Of a stretch of DNA of 64,000 nt, positions 27,085-36,130 are shown in pieces (the stretch's first letter is position 1; every line of letters starts with the position of its first letter). Position numbers and translations under genes: made by a program. The notes under the pieces were generated by a model. That model saw only the letters and a program-made list of their open reading frames with translations. It ran no database searches and was not told the DNA's origin. Source of the DNA: Brevundimonas vesicularis (GTDB taxonomy: Bacteria; Pseudomonadota; Alphaproteobacteria; Caulobacterales; Caulobacteraceae); NCBI RefSeq assembly GCF_014204545.1, contig NZ_JACHLJ010000001.1, forward strand, positions 62,001-126,000, given 5' to 3'.

Positions 27085-28752
27085 ATGCGTCTTGTCTCTT
27101 CTTTCGCCGCCGTTCTGTTGGCGAGCGCCGCTTTATCCGCCTGCGCGACGGCGTCCAATCCCGCTGCGGTCCACACCATGCCAACCTTCGATTCGGCGCG
27201 CATCTCGCAGGATATCAAGACGCTATCGGACGACAGCTTCGAGGGCAGGGGCATCGCCACCCCGGCCGAGGAAAAGGTCATCCGCTATCTGAGCGAAGGC
27301 TACGCCGCCGCCGGGTTCGAGCCGGGCGGGCCGAACGGCCAGTGGACGCAGGACGTGATCCTGAACCGCTTCACCCAGTCCAATGTGCGGGCCTCGCTGA
27401 AGCTGGCTGACTGGATCCTGCCGATGACGCAAGGGCGCGAGGTCGCCATCTCGACCCGCCGCCCGGCTGAACACGTCAGCCTGAAGGACGCCCCGCTGGT
27501 CTTCGTCGGCTATGGCATCAATGCGCCCGAGCGGCAGTGGAACGACTTCAAGGGCCAGGACCTGCGAGGCAAGATCCTGGTCGTGCTGGTCAATGACGCC
27601 GACTTCGAAGAGCCAGCGCTGAACACCTTCGGCGGTAAGGCCATGACCTATTACGGCCGCTGGACCTACAAATACGAAGAGGCGGCCAAACAGGGCGCGG
27701 CGGGCGTGCTGATCGTGCACGAGACGGCGCCGGCGTCTTACGGCTGGCAGACGGTCGCCAACTCCTGGGGCGTGTCGCAGTTCGACATCCTGCGCCAGAA
27801 TGCGGCGGCCGAGCGCGTGCCGATGGAGGGCTGGATCCAGCGTGACGTGGCGGTCGATCTGTTCCGCCGCGCGGGTCTGGATTTCGAAGCGCTGAAGGTC
27901 CAGGCGCGCAGCCGTGACTTCCAGCCCGTCGCCTTGCCCGGCGCATCCTTCTCGACGGAGTTCGACGTGGCCACCAATCAGGTCACCAGCCACAACGTCA
28001 TCGCCCGCCTGCCGGGCGCGACCCATCCGGACGAGACGATCCTCTATACCGCCCACTGGGATCATATCGGCATGGGCGAGCCGGATGCGACCGGCGACCG
28101 CATCTTCAACGGGGCGGTGGACAACGCCTCGGGCACGGCGGGTCTGCTGGAGCTGGCGCGCATGTTCGGCGGCGCGCCGCGCACCGAACGCTCGATCGTG
28201 ATGATCAGCTTCACCGGCGAGGAAAGCGGCCTGCTGGGTTCGGAATACTATGCGGTGAACCCGGTCTATCCGCTGGCCAAGACGGTGGGCGGGTTCAACA
28301 TGGACTCGATGAACGTCTATGGCCGCGTCACGGGCCTGGGCGTCACCGGATATGGTCAGTCGGACTTCGACGAACGTCTAGCGGCGGCGGTCCAGCCGCA
28401 AGGGCGATCGCTGGTCCCGGATTACGAGAATGCGGCCGGCACCTATTACCGTTCGGACCACTTCCCGCTGGCCAAGCGTGGCGTGCCGATGGCCTACGCC
28501 GGCAGCCGAGGCGAATTCCGCGACGAACCGATCGCCGCGCGCGAGGCGGCGCGGTCGGAATACGGCGCCAAACGCTATCACCAGGCGGCCGATGAATGGT
28601 CGCCCGATTGGGACTACAGCGGCATGATCGAGGATCTGACCGTTTTCTATGATGTCGGTCGCGCCCTGGCGAATGGTCGCGACTGGCCGCAGTGGAAGTC
28701 GGGTTCGGAGTTCGCGCCGGTGCGCGCGACGACGGCGTCCGAACGCCGCTAG
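27085..28752 (+). CDS. M28 family zinc aminopeptidase, lipoprotein (copy 1)
   Basis: A 555-residue exported metallopeptidase. It has a signal with lipobox LSAC (residues 16-19), a protease-associated (PA) insert around VFVGYGINAPERQWNDF and GAAGVLIVHE, and the M28 catalytic domain. Zinc ligands and the catalytic Glu are visible: HWDH, DNASGTAG, TGEESGLLGSEYY, NMDSMN and YRSDHFPLAK. It probably removes N-terminal residues from peptides in the periplasm or at the outer membrane. The next gene is a paralogue. Neither lies in an obvious peptide-uptake operon. Confidence 0.92.
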   Translation: MRLVSSFAAVLLASAALSACATASNPAAVHTMPTFDSARISQDIKTLSDDSFEGRGIATPAEEKVIRYLSEGYAAAGFEPGGPNGQWTQDVILNRFTQSNVRASLKLADWILPMTQGREVAISTRRPAEHVSLKDAPLVFVGYGINAPERQWNDFKGQDLRGKILVVLVNDADFEEPALNTFGGKAMTYYGRWTYKYEEAAKQGAAGVLIVHETAPASYGWQTVANSWGVSQFDILRQNAAAERVPMEGWIQRDVAVDLFRRAGLDFEALKVQARSRDFQPVALPGASFSTEFDVATNQVTSHNVIARLPGATHPDETILYTAHWDHIGMGEPDATGDRIFNGAVDNASGTAGLLELARMFGGAPRTERSIVMISFTGEESGLLGSEYYAVNPVYPLAKTVGGFNMDSMNVYGRVTGLGVTGYGQSDFDERLAAAVQPQGRSLVPDYENAAGTYYRSDHFPLAKRGVPMAYAGSRGEFRDEPIAAREAARSEYGAKRYHQAADEWSPDWDYSGMIEDLTVFYDVGRALANGRDWPQWKSGSEFAPVRATTASERR

Positions 28753-28771
28753 TCTTCTTACAAATAGAGAT

Positions 28772-28798
28772 GGGGCGGGGAGGAATCTCCGCCCCTTT
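28772..28798 (+). terminator. Terminator between the two M28 peptidase genes
   Basis: GGGGCGG ... CCGCCCC stem with a 10-base loop, followed by TTT. It lies 20 bases after the first M28 stop, so the second copy probably has its own promoter, or transcription is attenuated here. Confidence 0.65.
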
Positions 28799-28824
28799 GC
28801 CATTCCGCCTATAGAGTAAGTTCA

Positions 28825-30465
28825 ATGATCCATCGCCGTTCACCCCTGGTCGCCCTTGCGGCCCTCGCGCTCGCCGCCTGCGCGACGACGCCGGTCGCAT
28901 CGCCGGGGCCCAAGCTGGACTCCTTCGCCGTCGCCTCGGCTGCGACGCCTCAGTTCAGCGCCCAGCGTCTGTCGGACCACATCAAATATCTGGCTTCGGA
29001 CGAGTTGGAGGGACGGTTCCCCGGCCTGGTCGGCGAGGGTCTGACCCTGGCCTATCTGCAGGCGCAGTATGAGGCGATGGGGCTGGAGCCGGGCGGGCGC
29101 GACGGATCATGGTTGCAGCCCGTCGATCTGGTGCGCTTCACGCCCGAGCGGGCGCCGACGGCGTCCTGGACCGGGGCGGACGGCGTATCGCATCCGCTGG
29201 TCTCGGGGACGGACATGACCCTGCGGGCCGGGTCGGCGGAAGCGGTCGTGACGGCCGAGGCGCCGCTGGTCTTCGCCGGTTACGGCATTTCGGGGCCGAC
29301 CTGGGACGACTATGGCAATGCGGACCTGACCGGCAAGGTCGTGGTCATTCTGCGCGGCCAGCCGACGGTGATGGGCGAGGATCCCAACTTCTACGGCTCG
29401 ACCACGCACAAGACCCAAGAGGCGCTGAAGCGGGGAGCCGTGGGCGTCATCACGCTTCAGGACCAGGACAACCGCTGGCGCCGCGCCGTGGGCGGAGCGA
29501 CCCGTCCGCAGATGACGGTCAAGGGCGCGCAGGACCCGCGGTTCAGCGGATCCATCAACATGGCCACGGCGACAGCGATCGGCGGCGCGCCCCTGGAAGC
29601 CGCCGTCGAGCGGGCGAAGACGACCGCCTTGGGGCGCGTTCTGGATCTGGGCGCGCGCCTAAGCGTCGATATCGCGGAGACCACCGAGGTCATCCACTCC
29701 AACAACCTGCTGGCCAAGATCCCCGGCACCGAGCGGCCTGACGAATACGTCTTCTATTCCGCCCACTGGGATCACGTCGGCAAGGCCCGGACGCCCAATG
29801 CCGAGGGCGACGACATCTTCAACGGCGCCTGGGACAATGCGTCGGGGACGGCCGGTCTGATCGAGATGGCGCGGTCGTTCAAGGCTGGACCGGCGCCGAA
29901 GCGCACCGTGGTCTTCCTGCACGTCACGGCCGAGGAGCAGGGGCTGCTGGGGTCGGAGGCCTACGCGGCCGATCCGGTCTATCCGCTGGCCAAGACGGCG
30001 GCCGACATCAACATCGACATGCTGCCCTTTACGCCCGCGACGCGCGACGTGGCGGTGTTCGGCGTCGGCAAGTCCGAGCTGGAGGATATCCTGGGCCGGT
30101 TCGCCGCCGTGCAGGGGCGGGTGGTGACGGGCGACGGCTATCCAGAGGAAGGCTTCTACTACCGCTCCGACCACTTCAACTTCGCGGCCGGCGGGGTGCC
30201 GGCCCTGATGCCGTGGACGGGCCGCGATTTCGTCGAGGGCGGGATCGAGGCGGGCAAGCCCTATTACGAGGGCGCGATGGCCAAATATTATCACAAGCTG
30301 ACCGACGAATGGCGGGCCGACTATGACTTTACGGCCGCCTTACAGAACCTGGACCTGCTGTATCGGCTGGGTCTGACGGTGGCCGACAGCGAAAGCTGGC
30401 CTGCGTGGAAGCCGACGGCCGAGTTCAACGCCATCCGCGACCGTACGGCGGACCAGAGGCGCTAA
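28825..30465 (+). CDS. M28 family zinc aminopeptidase, lipoprotein (copy 2)
   Basis: A 546-residue paralogue of the preceding gene, with lipobox LAAC (residues 17-20), a PA-type insert (LVFAGYGISGPTWDDYGNAD) and an M28 core: HWDHVG, DNASGTAGLIEMA, HVTAEEQGLLGSEAYA, NIDMLPF and YRSDHFNFAAGG. All metal-binding positions are kept, so both copies should be active. The sequences are clearly diverged (different linkers and N-termini), which points to an old tandem duplication. Converges on the ramB-like gene with 3 bases between stops. Confidence 0.92.
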   Translation: MIHRRSPLVALAALALAACATTPVASPGPKLDSFAVASAATPQFSAQRLSDHIKYLASDELEGRFPGLVGEGLTLAYLQAQYEAMGLEPGGRDGSWLQPVDLVRFTPERAPTASWTGADGVSHPLVSGTDMTLRAGSAEAVVTAEAPLVFAGYGISGPTWDDYGNADLTGKVVVILRGQPTVMGEDPNFYGSTTHKTQEALKRGAVGVITLQDQDNRWRRAVGGATRPQMTVKGAQDPRFSGSINMATATAIGGAPLEAAVERAKTTALGRVLDLGARLSVDIAETTEVIHSNNLLAKIPGTERPDEYVFYSAHWDHVGKARTPNAEGDDIFNGAWDNASGTAGLIEMARSFKAGPAPKRTVVFLHVTAEEQGLLGSEAYAADPVYPLAKTAADINIDMLPFTPATRDVAVFGVGKSELEDILGRFAAVQGRVVTGDGYPEEGFYYRSDHFNFAAGGVPALMPWTGRDFVEGGIEAGKPYYEGAMAKYYHKLTDEWRADYDFTAALQNLDLLYRLGLTVADSESWPAWKPTAEFNAIRDRTADQRR

Positions 30466-30468
30466 GCC

Positions 30469-31899
30469 TCAGGCGGCGCCGAACGGATAGGGGCTGACGG
30501 ACTTGGACCAGTCATCGACCGCCAGCGGGCGGTCGATGGGAGCGGCGGCGCGTTCGGCGCAGGGGTGACGGTGACACAGGCGGCAGGCCGGGCCGATGGG
30601 CGTGACGTCGGGGTTCTGCAGGTCGACGCCGTGGGCGTAGGCTAAGCGATGCGCATGACGCAGTTCGCAGCCCAGGCCGACGGCCAGGTCGTGCCGCTCG
30701 CCATAGCCGTCGTGGCCTTGCCGCTCGACCGTGCGGGCGAAGGTGAACCAGCGGCCGCCATCTGGAGTCTCGATGATCTGGGTGACGATGCGGCCGGGCG
30801 TGCGGAAGGCCGAATGCAGCCGCCAGCGCGGGCAGGCACCGCCGAAACGTGAGAAGGGAAAGGCGCCCGCCGCATAGCGTTTGGAGATGTTGCCCGCCTG
30901 ATCGACACGCATCAGGAAAAAGGGAACGCCGCGCGCCGTGGGGCGCGACAGAGTGGTCAGGCGGTGCGCGGCCTGTTCATAGCTGACGCCGAACCGGGCC
31001 TGGACCCGGGCCAGGTCATAGCGGGTTTCCTCCGCCGCCCGCTGGAAGGCGGCGTAGGGCATAAGAGTTGCGGCGGCGAGGGTGTTGGTCAGGGCGACCT
31101 TCAGCAGGGATCGCGTGGGCCCGTCCGGGGCGTTCGCGGCCTCGGCCAGCGCGTTGAGCGCCGGCCCTTGCTCGGCCAAGGCCAGTTGATAGGCGATGGC
31201 GAAGGCGCGCGAGGACGGCCCCAGGGTTTCCGATAGCAGCAGACGGCGGCGGTGCAGGTCGTAGCGACGGGTCCATTCCACCATGACCTCGGCCGGCAGG
31301 GTGCGGACGCCTAGATCGTGCTTGGCCGCCAGCCGATGACGGGCGGCGGGTTCGAAGCCGTCGGCGTGGGCAGGCGCCTCGGCGGACAGGGCGTCGGACA
31401 GGGCCTCCCCCATCTGGTCCAGTTCGGAGAAATGGTTGCCGCGCGACTGGATGTATTCGCGCACCCATTCGGCCGGGCTGGTCTCGATCAGGCTCTCGCC
31501 CGTCTCGGCGGCGGCGCGGGCGCGCGTGCGACCGTCGTCGAAGGCCTGATAGAGGCGCAGCAGGGCGTCGGCGACGCCGGGCGCCTCTTCCAGCAGTTGC
31601 ACCAGTTCATGGCGGGGCGCGGACAAACCCTTGAACAGGGGATCGGTCAGGATTTCCGTGAGACGCGCCTCGTCCGCCGCGCCACCCTGGTTCAGCGCGC
31701 GCAGATCGACGTCATAGGTGTCCGCCAGTCGCAGCAGGAGCTGGGCCGAGACCGGGCGCTGGTTACGCTCTATGTGATTGAGATAGCTTGGAGAAACGTC
31801 CAGATCGGCGGCCATGGCGGTCTGGGTCAGGCCCAGATCGCGCCGCAGTCGCTTGAGCCGGGCGCCCAGAAACAGCTTGCGGTCAGCGGCGGCGTTCAT
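30469..31899 (-). CDS. ramB: ScfR-family transcriptional regulator (RamB-like)
   Basis: A 476-residue paralogue of PccR. The XRE domain (residues about 8-62) has LDVSPSYLNHIERNQRPVS, and the acyl-CoA-responsive C-terminal domain has FGGACPRWRLHSAF and a cysteine cluster (PACRLCHRHPC) at the same place as in PccR. In actinobacteria RamB represses glyoxylate-cycle genes, and here the gene is divergent from aceA, so it is the likely aceA regulator. Target and effector are inferred from family and position. Confidence 0.85.
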   Translation of the reverse strand: MNAAADRKLFLGARLKRLRRDLGLTQTAMAADLDVSPSYLNHIERNQRPVSAQLLLRLADTYDVDLRALNQGGAADEARLTEILTDPLFKGLSAPRHELVQLLEEAPGVADALLRLYQAFDDGRTRARAAAETGESLIETSPAEWVREYIQSRGNHFSELDQMGEALSDALSAEAPAHADGFEPAARHRLAAKHDLGVRTLPAEVMVEWTRRYDLHRRRLLLSETLGPSSRAFAIAYQLALAEQGPALNALAEAANAPDGPTRSLLKVALTNTLAAATLMPYAAFQRAAEETRYDLARVQARFGVSYEQAAHRLTTLSRPTARGVPFFLMRVDQAGNISKRYAAGAFPFSRFGGACPRWRLHSAFRTPGRIVTQIIETPDGGRWFTFARTVERQGHDGYGERHDLAVGLGCELRHAHRLAYAHGVDLQNPDVTPIGPACRLCHRHPCAERAAAPIDRPLAVDDWSKSVSPYPFGAA

Positions 31900-31955
31900 C
31901 GCTGCATGATGTCACAACACGACTAACCAAGCAAAGTCATATTGTGACAAGATGA
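31900..31955. promoter_or_regulatory. Divergent ramB/aceA region with TGTCACAA / TTGTGACA operators
   Basis: TGTCACAA at 31910-31917 and its exact reverse complement TTGTGACA at 31942-31949 are separated by 24 bases. They sit just upstream of the regulator start and about 110 bases upstream of aceA. The divergent placement suggests a RamB-type operator. The sequence differs from the TTTGCAA sites at pccR. Confidence 0.55.
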
Positions 31956-32055
31956 CTTCGTTGATGGGGTTCGGTCTGTATCAGTTTTGACCGTTGCGTG
32001 TTCTTGTCTCCGAGACGGCGGCTGCGGCCGCGCCCTTCAGAGACCGAGTTCGACC

Positions 32056-33336
32056 ATGACCACTTTCGCCGATCTGGTGCCTTCGCCCGCCGGCCGTTTC
32101 GACGGCATCGAGCGCCCCTACACGCCTGAAGACGTCCTGCGCCTGCGCGGCTCGGTGCCGATCACCCATACGCTGGCCGAGCGCGGGGCCAACAGCCTAT
32201 GGCAGTTGCTGCATGATGAACCCTTCATCAATGCGCTGGGCGCCGTCACCGGAAACCAGGCCATGCAGATGGTCCGCGCGGGTCTGAAGGCTATCTATCT
32301 GTCGGGCTGGCAAGTTGCGGCCGACGCCAATACGGCCGGCGCCATGTACCCGGACCAGTCGCTGTACCCGGCCAATGCCGCGCCGGAACTGTGCCGCCGC
32401 ATCAACCGCACCCTGCAACGCGCCGATCAGATCGAGCATGCCGAGGGCGGCGCCAAGCGTGACTGGTTCGTTCCCATCGTCGCCGACGCGGAAGCCGGTT
32501 TCGGCGGGCCGCTGAACAGCTTCGAGATCATGAAGGCCTTCATCGAGGCGGGCGCGGCCGGCGTCCACTTCGAGGACCAGCTGGCGTCCGAGAAGAAATG
32601 CGGGCATCTGGGCGGCAAGGTTCTGATCCCGACCCAGGCGCATGAGAGAAATCTGGTCGCGGCGCGTCTGGCTGCCGACGTCATGGGCACACCGACCATC
32701 ACGGTCGCGCGCACGGACGCGGAAAGCGCCCAGCTGATCACCTCCGACATCGACGAGCGGGACCAGCCCTTCATCGATCGCGACAACCGCACGCCTGAGG
32801 GCTTTTTCCGCCTGAAGGAGGGCACGGGTCTGGACCACTGCATCGCGCGCGGTCTGTCCTACGCCAATATCGCCGACCTGCTGTGGTGGGAAACGAGCCA
32901 TCCGGATCTGGACGACGCCAAGAAGTTCGCGGAAGCCATCCAGAAGGCCCATCCGGGCAAGCTGATGGCCTACAACTGCTCCCCGTCCTTCAACTGGAAG
33001 GCCAAGCTTGACGACGCCACTATCGCAAAGTTCCAGCGCGAGTTGGGCGCCATGGGCTACAAGTTCCAGTTCGTGACCCTGGCCGGCTTCCACAGCCTGA
33101 ACAACTCGATGTTCGAGCTGGCGGACGGTTATCGCGATCGCGGCATGGCGGCCTATTCCGAGCTGCAACAGCGCGAGTTCGCCAACGAGGCGATCGGCTA
33201 CACCGCTACGCGTCACCAGCGCGAAGTCGGCACCGGCTATTTCGACCAGGTCGCCACGGTCATCTCCAACGGCACGTCCTCGACGACGGCGCTGAAGGAC
33301 TCGACCGAGACCGCCCAGTTCACCCACGCGGCTTAA
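32056..33336 (+). CDS. aceA: Isocitrate lyase
   Basis: The 426-residue glyoxylate-cycle enzyme splitting isocitrate to succinate and glyoxylate, needed for growth on acetate or fatty acids. The active-site signature is [32 protein letters not shown] and IVARTD-like [12 protein letters not shown] are also typical, as is [11 protein letters not shown]. Length matches the short bacterial form. I chose the ATG of [11 protein letters not shown]; upstream in-frame sequence is unconserved. No malate synthase is in this window. Confidence 0.97.
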   Translation: MTTFADLVPSPAGRFDGIERPYTPEDVLRLRGSVPITHTLAERGANSLWQLLHDEPFINALGAVTGNQAMQMVRAGLKAIYLSGWQVAADANTAGAMYPDQSLYPANAAPELCRRINRTLQRADQIEHAEGGAKRDWFVPIVADAEAGFGGPLNSFEIMKAFIEAGAAGVHFEDQLASEKKCGHLGGKVLIPTQAHERNLVAARLAADVMGTPTITVARTDAESAQLITSDIDERDQPFIDRDNRTPEGFFRLKEGTGLDHCIARGLSYANIADLLWWETSHPDLDDAKKFAEAIQKAHPGKLMAYNCSPSFNWKAKLDDATIAKFQRELGAMGYKFQFVTLAGFHSLNNSMFELADGYRDRGMAAYSELQQREFANEAIGYTATRHQREVGTGYFDQVATVISNGTSSTTALKDSTETAQFTHAA

Positions 33337-33355
33337 ACCGGAAAGGAACCCGCAA

Positions 33356-33565
33356 ATGGAACCGCTGACCCGAACCGAAGCCATCATCGACTTCTGCTTG
33401 GCGCCCCTGGCGCTCGACACCGGCACGGAGGCCGAACGTGAAGTGCGTCGGCGTATGACTCACGTCCTGCGGACTTATCAGGCCAAGACCGCGACGCCCG
33501 TCGCCGTGGACTTCTCGTCCATGCCGTCACAAGTCATCAACGAAGCGGCGCACGGTTACGAATAG
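33356..33565 (+). CDS. Small hypothetical protein downstream of aceA
   Basis: A 69-residue protein, 19 bases after aceA and preceded by GGAAAGGAA. It is mainly helical and charged (TEAEREVRRRMTHVLRTYQ) with no signal or membrane segment. I do not recognise a family. Its position before the terminator makes it the second gene of the aceA transcript. Confidence 0.65.
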   Translation: MEPLTRTEAIIDFCLAPLALDTGTEAEREVRRRMTHVLRTYQAKTATPVAVDFSSMPSQVINEAAHGYE

Positions 33566-33582
33566 GCCGATCGCCCAAGAAA

Positions 33583-33614
33583 AAGGCCCGCTCCGATCAC
33601 TCGGAGCGGGCCTT
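33583..33614. terminator. Bidirectional terminator between aceA unit and lipoprotein
   Basis: Perfect 14-bp stem (AAGGCCCGCTCCGA ... TCGGAGCGGGCCTT) with a TCAC loop. On the minus strand the stem runs into TTTTCTTGG. It serves the convergent aceA unit and the lipoprotein gene. Confidence 0.88.
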
Positions 33615-33633
33615 GCTCTGTTTGAGGTGTCGC

Positions 33634-34764
33634 TTAGCGCGACGGCGTCGTGTTCAGCGATTGGGTGGTCGCAACCGCCGGGGTCGGCACGGGCGTCGCT
33701 TGCGGGACGGTGACCGAGATGGGCGTACGCGCCGGCGCAGCGCCGGTTTCCTGCGGATCGCCGACGACGATGGTGGTGATCTGCGTCGCCTCGGTGGTGC
33801 AGGTCGCCAGGTCGCGGGTGATGTGACGGCCCAGGCAGAAGATGTCTTCGTAGCTGGGGCGCGAGGCGGCCAGGCACTGGAACAGCATCAGCTTGGACAT
33901 ATCCATGCAGAACTCGCTGTTCGGCTCGTGCGTCAGAGCCTCGGTGTTGACCCGCGCCTCGTCGCCGCCTGCGCCCAAAGCGCCCAGAGCCGCGATGGCC
34001 AGAGAGCGTACGACGGCGGGGGTGTAGGGCGGGCCCTTGCGCGAAGGCTCCAGTCCCAAGCCCGTGCCGCTGTTGGCGGCGGCGAAGAGGCGGCTCGATT
34101 CCTCCGGCGACGGCAGCATCTTGACGGCAGACAGAGTCTTTGCGCTTTCCAGTCGCACTTCGCGGTTCGGAATGGGCGTGATGGCCCAGCGGCGCCGGGG
34201 ATCGCTGCGGCCCTGGATGGTGTAGGCGTCCTGCTCGATCGCCTCGGCGATGGCGCGCATGGCGATGGCGTCCTTGCCGACCGTCGCCGAGATCAGGCCG
34301 GCGGCGGCGTCGGCGCCGGGCAGGGTGGCGGCGTAGGCCGGATCGGCGACGATCTGAGCGACCATGCGCTGACGCTGCGCCGGATCGATCGCATACTGCT
34401 GCACGCCGGCAACAAACTCGGGCGACTGCAGGGCGATGATGGCGCCGTAAGCGATCAGGCCGCGCGACAGCTGGTCGGCGTCATAGGCCGAACCCTTGCG
34501 CAGGGCGGCCTGAATCGATTCCGCGTCGGGGAAGCCGCCCGGCTGGATCGTCTGGGCTTCGCGCAGGAAGGCGACGTAGATGGCGGCGGCGTCCGCCACG
34601 CCCTGATTCAGGGACACGGGGGGCGGCTTGCGGGCGGCCAGTTCCGCCGCCAGACGCTGGGCTTCCAGCTCGGCCTTCGAGGGTCCGCTCTCGCAACTGG
34701 CGAGCAGGATGGCGGCGGCGAGGGCGGCGGCCGACAGACCGCGGCTCAGTAGGGCCGTTTTCAT
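33634..34764 (-). CDS. Lipoprotein of unknown function
   Basis: A 376-residue exported protein. The signal MKTALLSRGLSAAALAAAIL ends in lipobox LASC. The mature part is Ala-rich and helical, with four cysteines in the C-terminal third (EFCMDM, FQCLAASR, IFCLGRH, ATCTTEA) that could form disulfides, and a Thr/Pro-rich tail. I recognise no family. A strong Shine-Dalgarno (GAGGAAG) precedes the ATG; a longer start 10 codons upstream lacks one. It is the last chromosomal gene before the prophage. Confidence 0.75.
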   Translation of the reverse strand: MKTALLSRGLSAAALAAAILLASCESGPSKAELEAQRLAAELAARKPPPVSLNQGVADAAAIYVAFLREAQTIQPGGFPDAESIQAALRKGSAYDADQLSRGLIAYGAIIALQSPEFVAGVQQYAIDPAQRQRMVAQIVADPAYAATLPGADAAAGLISATVGKDAIAMRAIAEAIEQDAYTIQGRSDPRRRWAITPIPNREVRLESAKTLSAVKMLPSPEESSRLFAAANSGTGLGLEPSRKGPPYTPAVVRSLAIAALGALGAGGDEARVNTEALTHEPNSEFCMDMSKLMLFQCLAASRPSYEDIFCLGRHITRDLATCTTEATQITTIVVGDPQETGAAPARTPISVTVPQATPVPTPAVATTQSLNTTPSR

Positions 34765-34792
34765 GGAGACTTCCTCAGGCGAATACGCGCGC

Positions 34793-34818
34793 AAAAAGCG
34801 CCAATACTGTTGGCGCTT
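34793..34818 (-). terminator. Terminator at the prophage/chromosome border
   Basis: Perfect 9-bp inverted repeat (AAGCGCCAA ... TTGGCGCTT, 5-base loop) followed on the minus strand by a T run. It lies just upstream of the chromosomal lipoprotein gene, so it would stop leftward transcription coming from the prophage. Confidence 0.7.
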
Positions 34819-34899
34819 ATAAGGCGGGCCTTATGGTTATCCGAAGGTTAAAGCGCGGTTTCTAACGACCTACTGATATCGCACTATTTTTTCCGGCGA

Positions 34900-34940
34900 G
34901 CGTCCGACTTCCGGGTTAATCGTCGCCACAAGTCGGACGC
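34900..34940. other. 11-bp perfect dyad near the prophage left border
   Basis: GCGTCCGACTT at 34900-34910 and AAGTCGGACGC at 34930-34940 form a perfect inverted repeat with a 19-base spacer and no T run on either side. It lies in the gene-free 311 bases between the last chromosomal gene and the first phage gene, between two terminators. It may be part of an attachment site or an operator. Confidence 0.35.
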
Positions 34941-34985
34941 GATCACAGCGGATTGCACCCCGTGAAAACAGCTGATCGGACAGCA

Positions 34986-35019
34986 GAACGCCCCGGCGTC
35001 ATTATCCGCCGGGGCGTTC
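34986..35019 (-). terminator. Terminator of the prophage late operon
   Basis: Perfect 13-bp stem (GAACGCCCCGGCG ... CGCCGGGGCGTTC) with an 8-base loop, 57 bases after the last leftward phage gene. The T run is poor, but the stem is very strong. Confidence 0.65.
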
Positions 35020-35075
35020 GTCGCATCACAGCGGGCGCGGCGGGAACAAGACCGCGCGCCGCTGGGCGAACCGGA

Positions 35076-35348
35076 TTAGCTGAAGGCGGCGGCCGCGACG
35101 GTGACGTTGCCGGACTTCGGCGCGGCCGTGACGGTCAGGACGCGGAAGGCGGTCCCGCCGGCGGCGACCAGGTGGATCACGTCTCCGGCGAACAGATAGC
35201 CGCGCACGTCATTGAAATAGCCGGCGGCGACGGCGGTCGCGACGCTGTCGGCCCCGGCGTCATAGTGCCAGATCTGGCGGCTGGCGGCCGCGCCGGTGAC
35301 GGAGTTGAGGTTGCTGACCTTCGACAGCTGGTTCTTGTTCAGGGCCAT
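35076..35348 (-). CDS. Small phage structural-type protein
   Basis: A 90-residue protein (MALNKNQLSKVSNLNSV..., then SRQIWHYDAGADSVATAVAAGYFND and GDVIHLVAAGG). This LWHY...GYFN...GDVI pattern recurs in small proteins of phage structural modules, usually near tail or head genes; the exact role is unknown. A good Shine-Dalgarno (CAGGAGAG) is present. It is the leftmost prophage gene, separated from the lysis cassette by the plus-strand genes. Confidence 0.65.
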   Translation of the reverse strand: MALNKNQLSKVSNLNSVTGAAASRQIWHYDAGADSVATAVAAGYFNDVRGYLFAGDVIHLVAAGGTAFRVLTVTAAPKSGNVTVAAAAFS

Positions 35349-35503
35349 GGGGCGCTCTCCTGCGGAACGACCGCCACCATGGCGATCTGATCATCAGGCT
35401 ACGGCCGGCACGATAGCGGCAACGCGGGCAAATGTTCCCCTTGCGTTCACGTTCACCCGGGCGCACACCGCGCGCCGGTCGGTGGCGCGGCCGAGGCGAA
35501 GAC

Positions 35504-35860
35504 ATGAGCAGGGACAACTGGACGCCGGAGCGTCTGACGCCGCGCGATGTCGTGGTGGATCCGCAGATCGTCGTCAGCGCCAACTGCTCGGGATGTCGCT
35601 ATATCGTCGAGGTGAACGTGTGGCGGATTGGCGCGCGGCTGGCGGACGAGCCTTTGCAGACCATGCGCTTTCGGTGTCGTCGCTGCGGCGCCTACGCCGC
35701 CTCGATCGAGGTCAGCCGCCGGAATATGAGCCAGGGCGAAAAGCTGCTGACCATCCCGCTCAAGCCCCGATGCTGGGACGAGGGCCACGACGCCAAGCAG
35801 CACGCCGCTTTGGCGCGGCTCAAAGGACGCGCCGGAAAGCAGTCCTTGAATACCGACTGA
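35504..35860 (+). CDS. Zinc-ribbon protein in prophage cargo cassette
   Basis: A 118-residue protein with two CxxC knuckles: NCSGCRY near residue 31 and FRCRRCGA near residue 60, a typical zinc ribbon. The remainder is basic. It could bind nucleic acid or be structural. It lies on the plus strand, against the late genes, with a second plus-strand gene 36 bases downstream. I chose the ATG of MSRDNWTPE over an upstream in-frame ATG that adds a low-complexity Arg/Gly stretch. Confidence 0.6.
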   Translation: MSRDNWTPERLTPRDVVVDPQIVVSANCSGCRYIVEVNVWRIGARLADEPLQTMRFRCRRCGAYAASIEVSRRNMSQGEKLLTIPLKPRCWDEGHDAKQHAALARLKGRAGKQSLNTD

Positions 35861-35896
35861 TTCGGTCCCCATGCTTGCAACTCAAAGGAGACGGCA

Positions 35897-36130
35897 ATGC
35901 GTATCAAGGTTCTGATCCCGAACGATGACGGCAGCGATGGCGGGTCCTGGACGCTTCAGGATGTCGATAAGGCTCCGATGATCGGCGACGTCCTGCTTTA
36001 TGAGGGAGGGTTTGCCCGACTGATCACCTTCGTCGTCGAGGGCGGCAATGATCCTGACGGTGCGGACTTCGTCTGTCGGGCGGCGCCTGGGACGGGGACC
36101 GTGATCAAAGGCCGAAACGTCACCTTCTGA
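35897..36130 (+). CDS. Small hypothetical protein in prophage cargo cassette
   Basis: A 77-residue protein of beta character (GDVLLYEGGFARLITFVVEG), with no motif I recognise. It has a strong Shine-Dalgarno (AAAGGAGA). Its stop overlaps the start of the following membrane-protein gene (TGATG), so the two are coupled. Confidence 0.6.
   Translation: MRIKVLIPNDDGSDGGSWTLQDVDKAPMIGDVLLYEGGFARLITFVVEGGNDPDGADFVCRAAPGTGTVIKGRNVTF

Noticed and set aside
34900..34940. tRNA gene as prophage attachment target
   Set aside because: The dyad does not fit a cloverleaf and no anticodon arm or CCA end could be placed.
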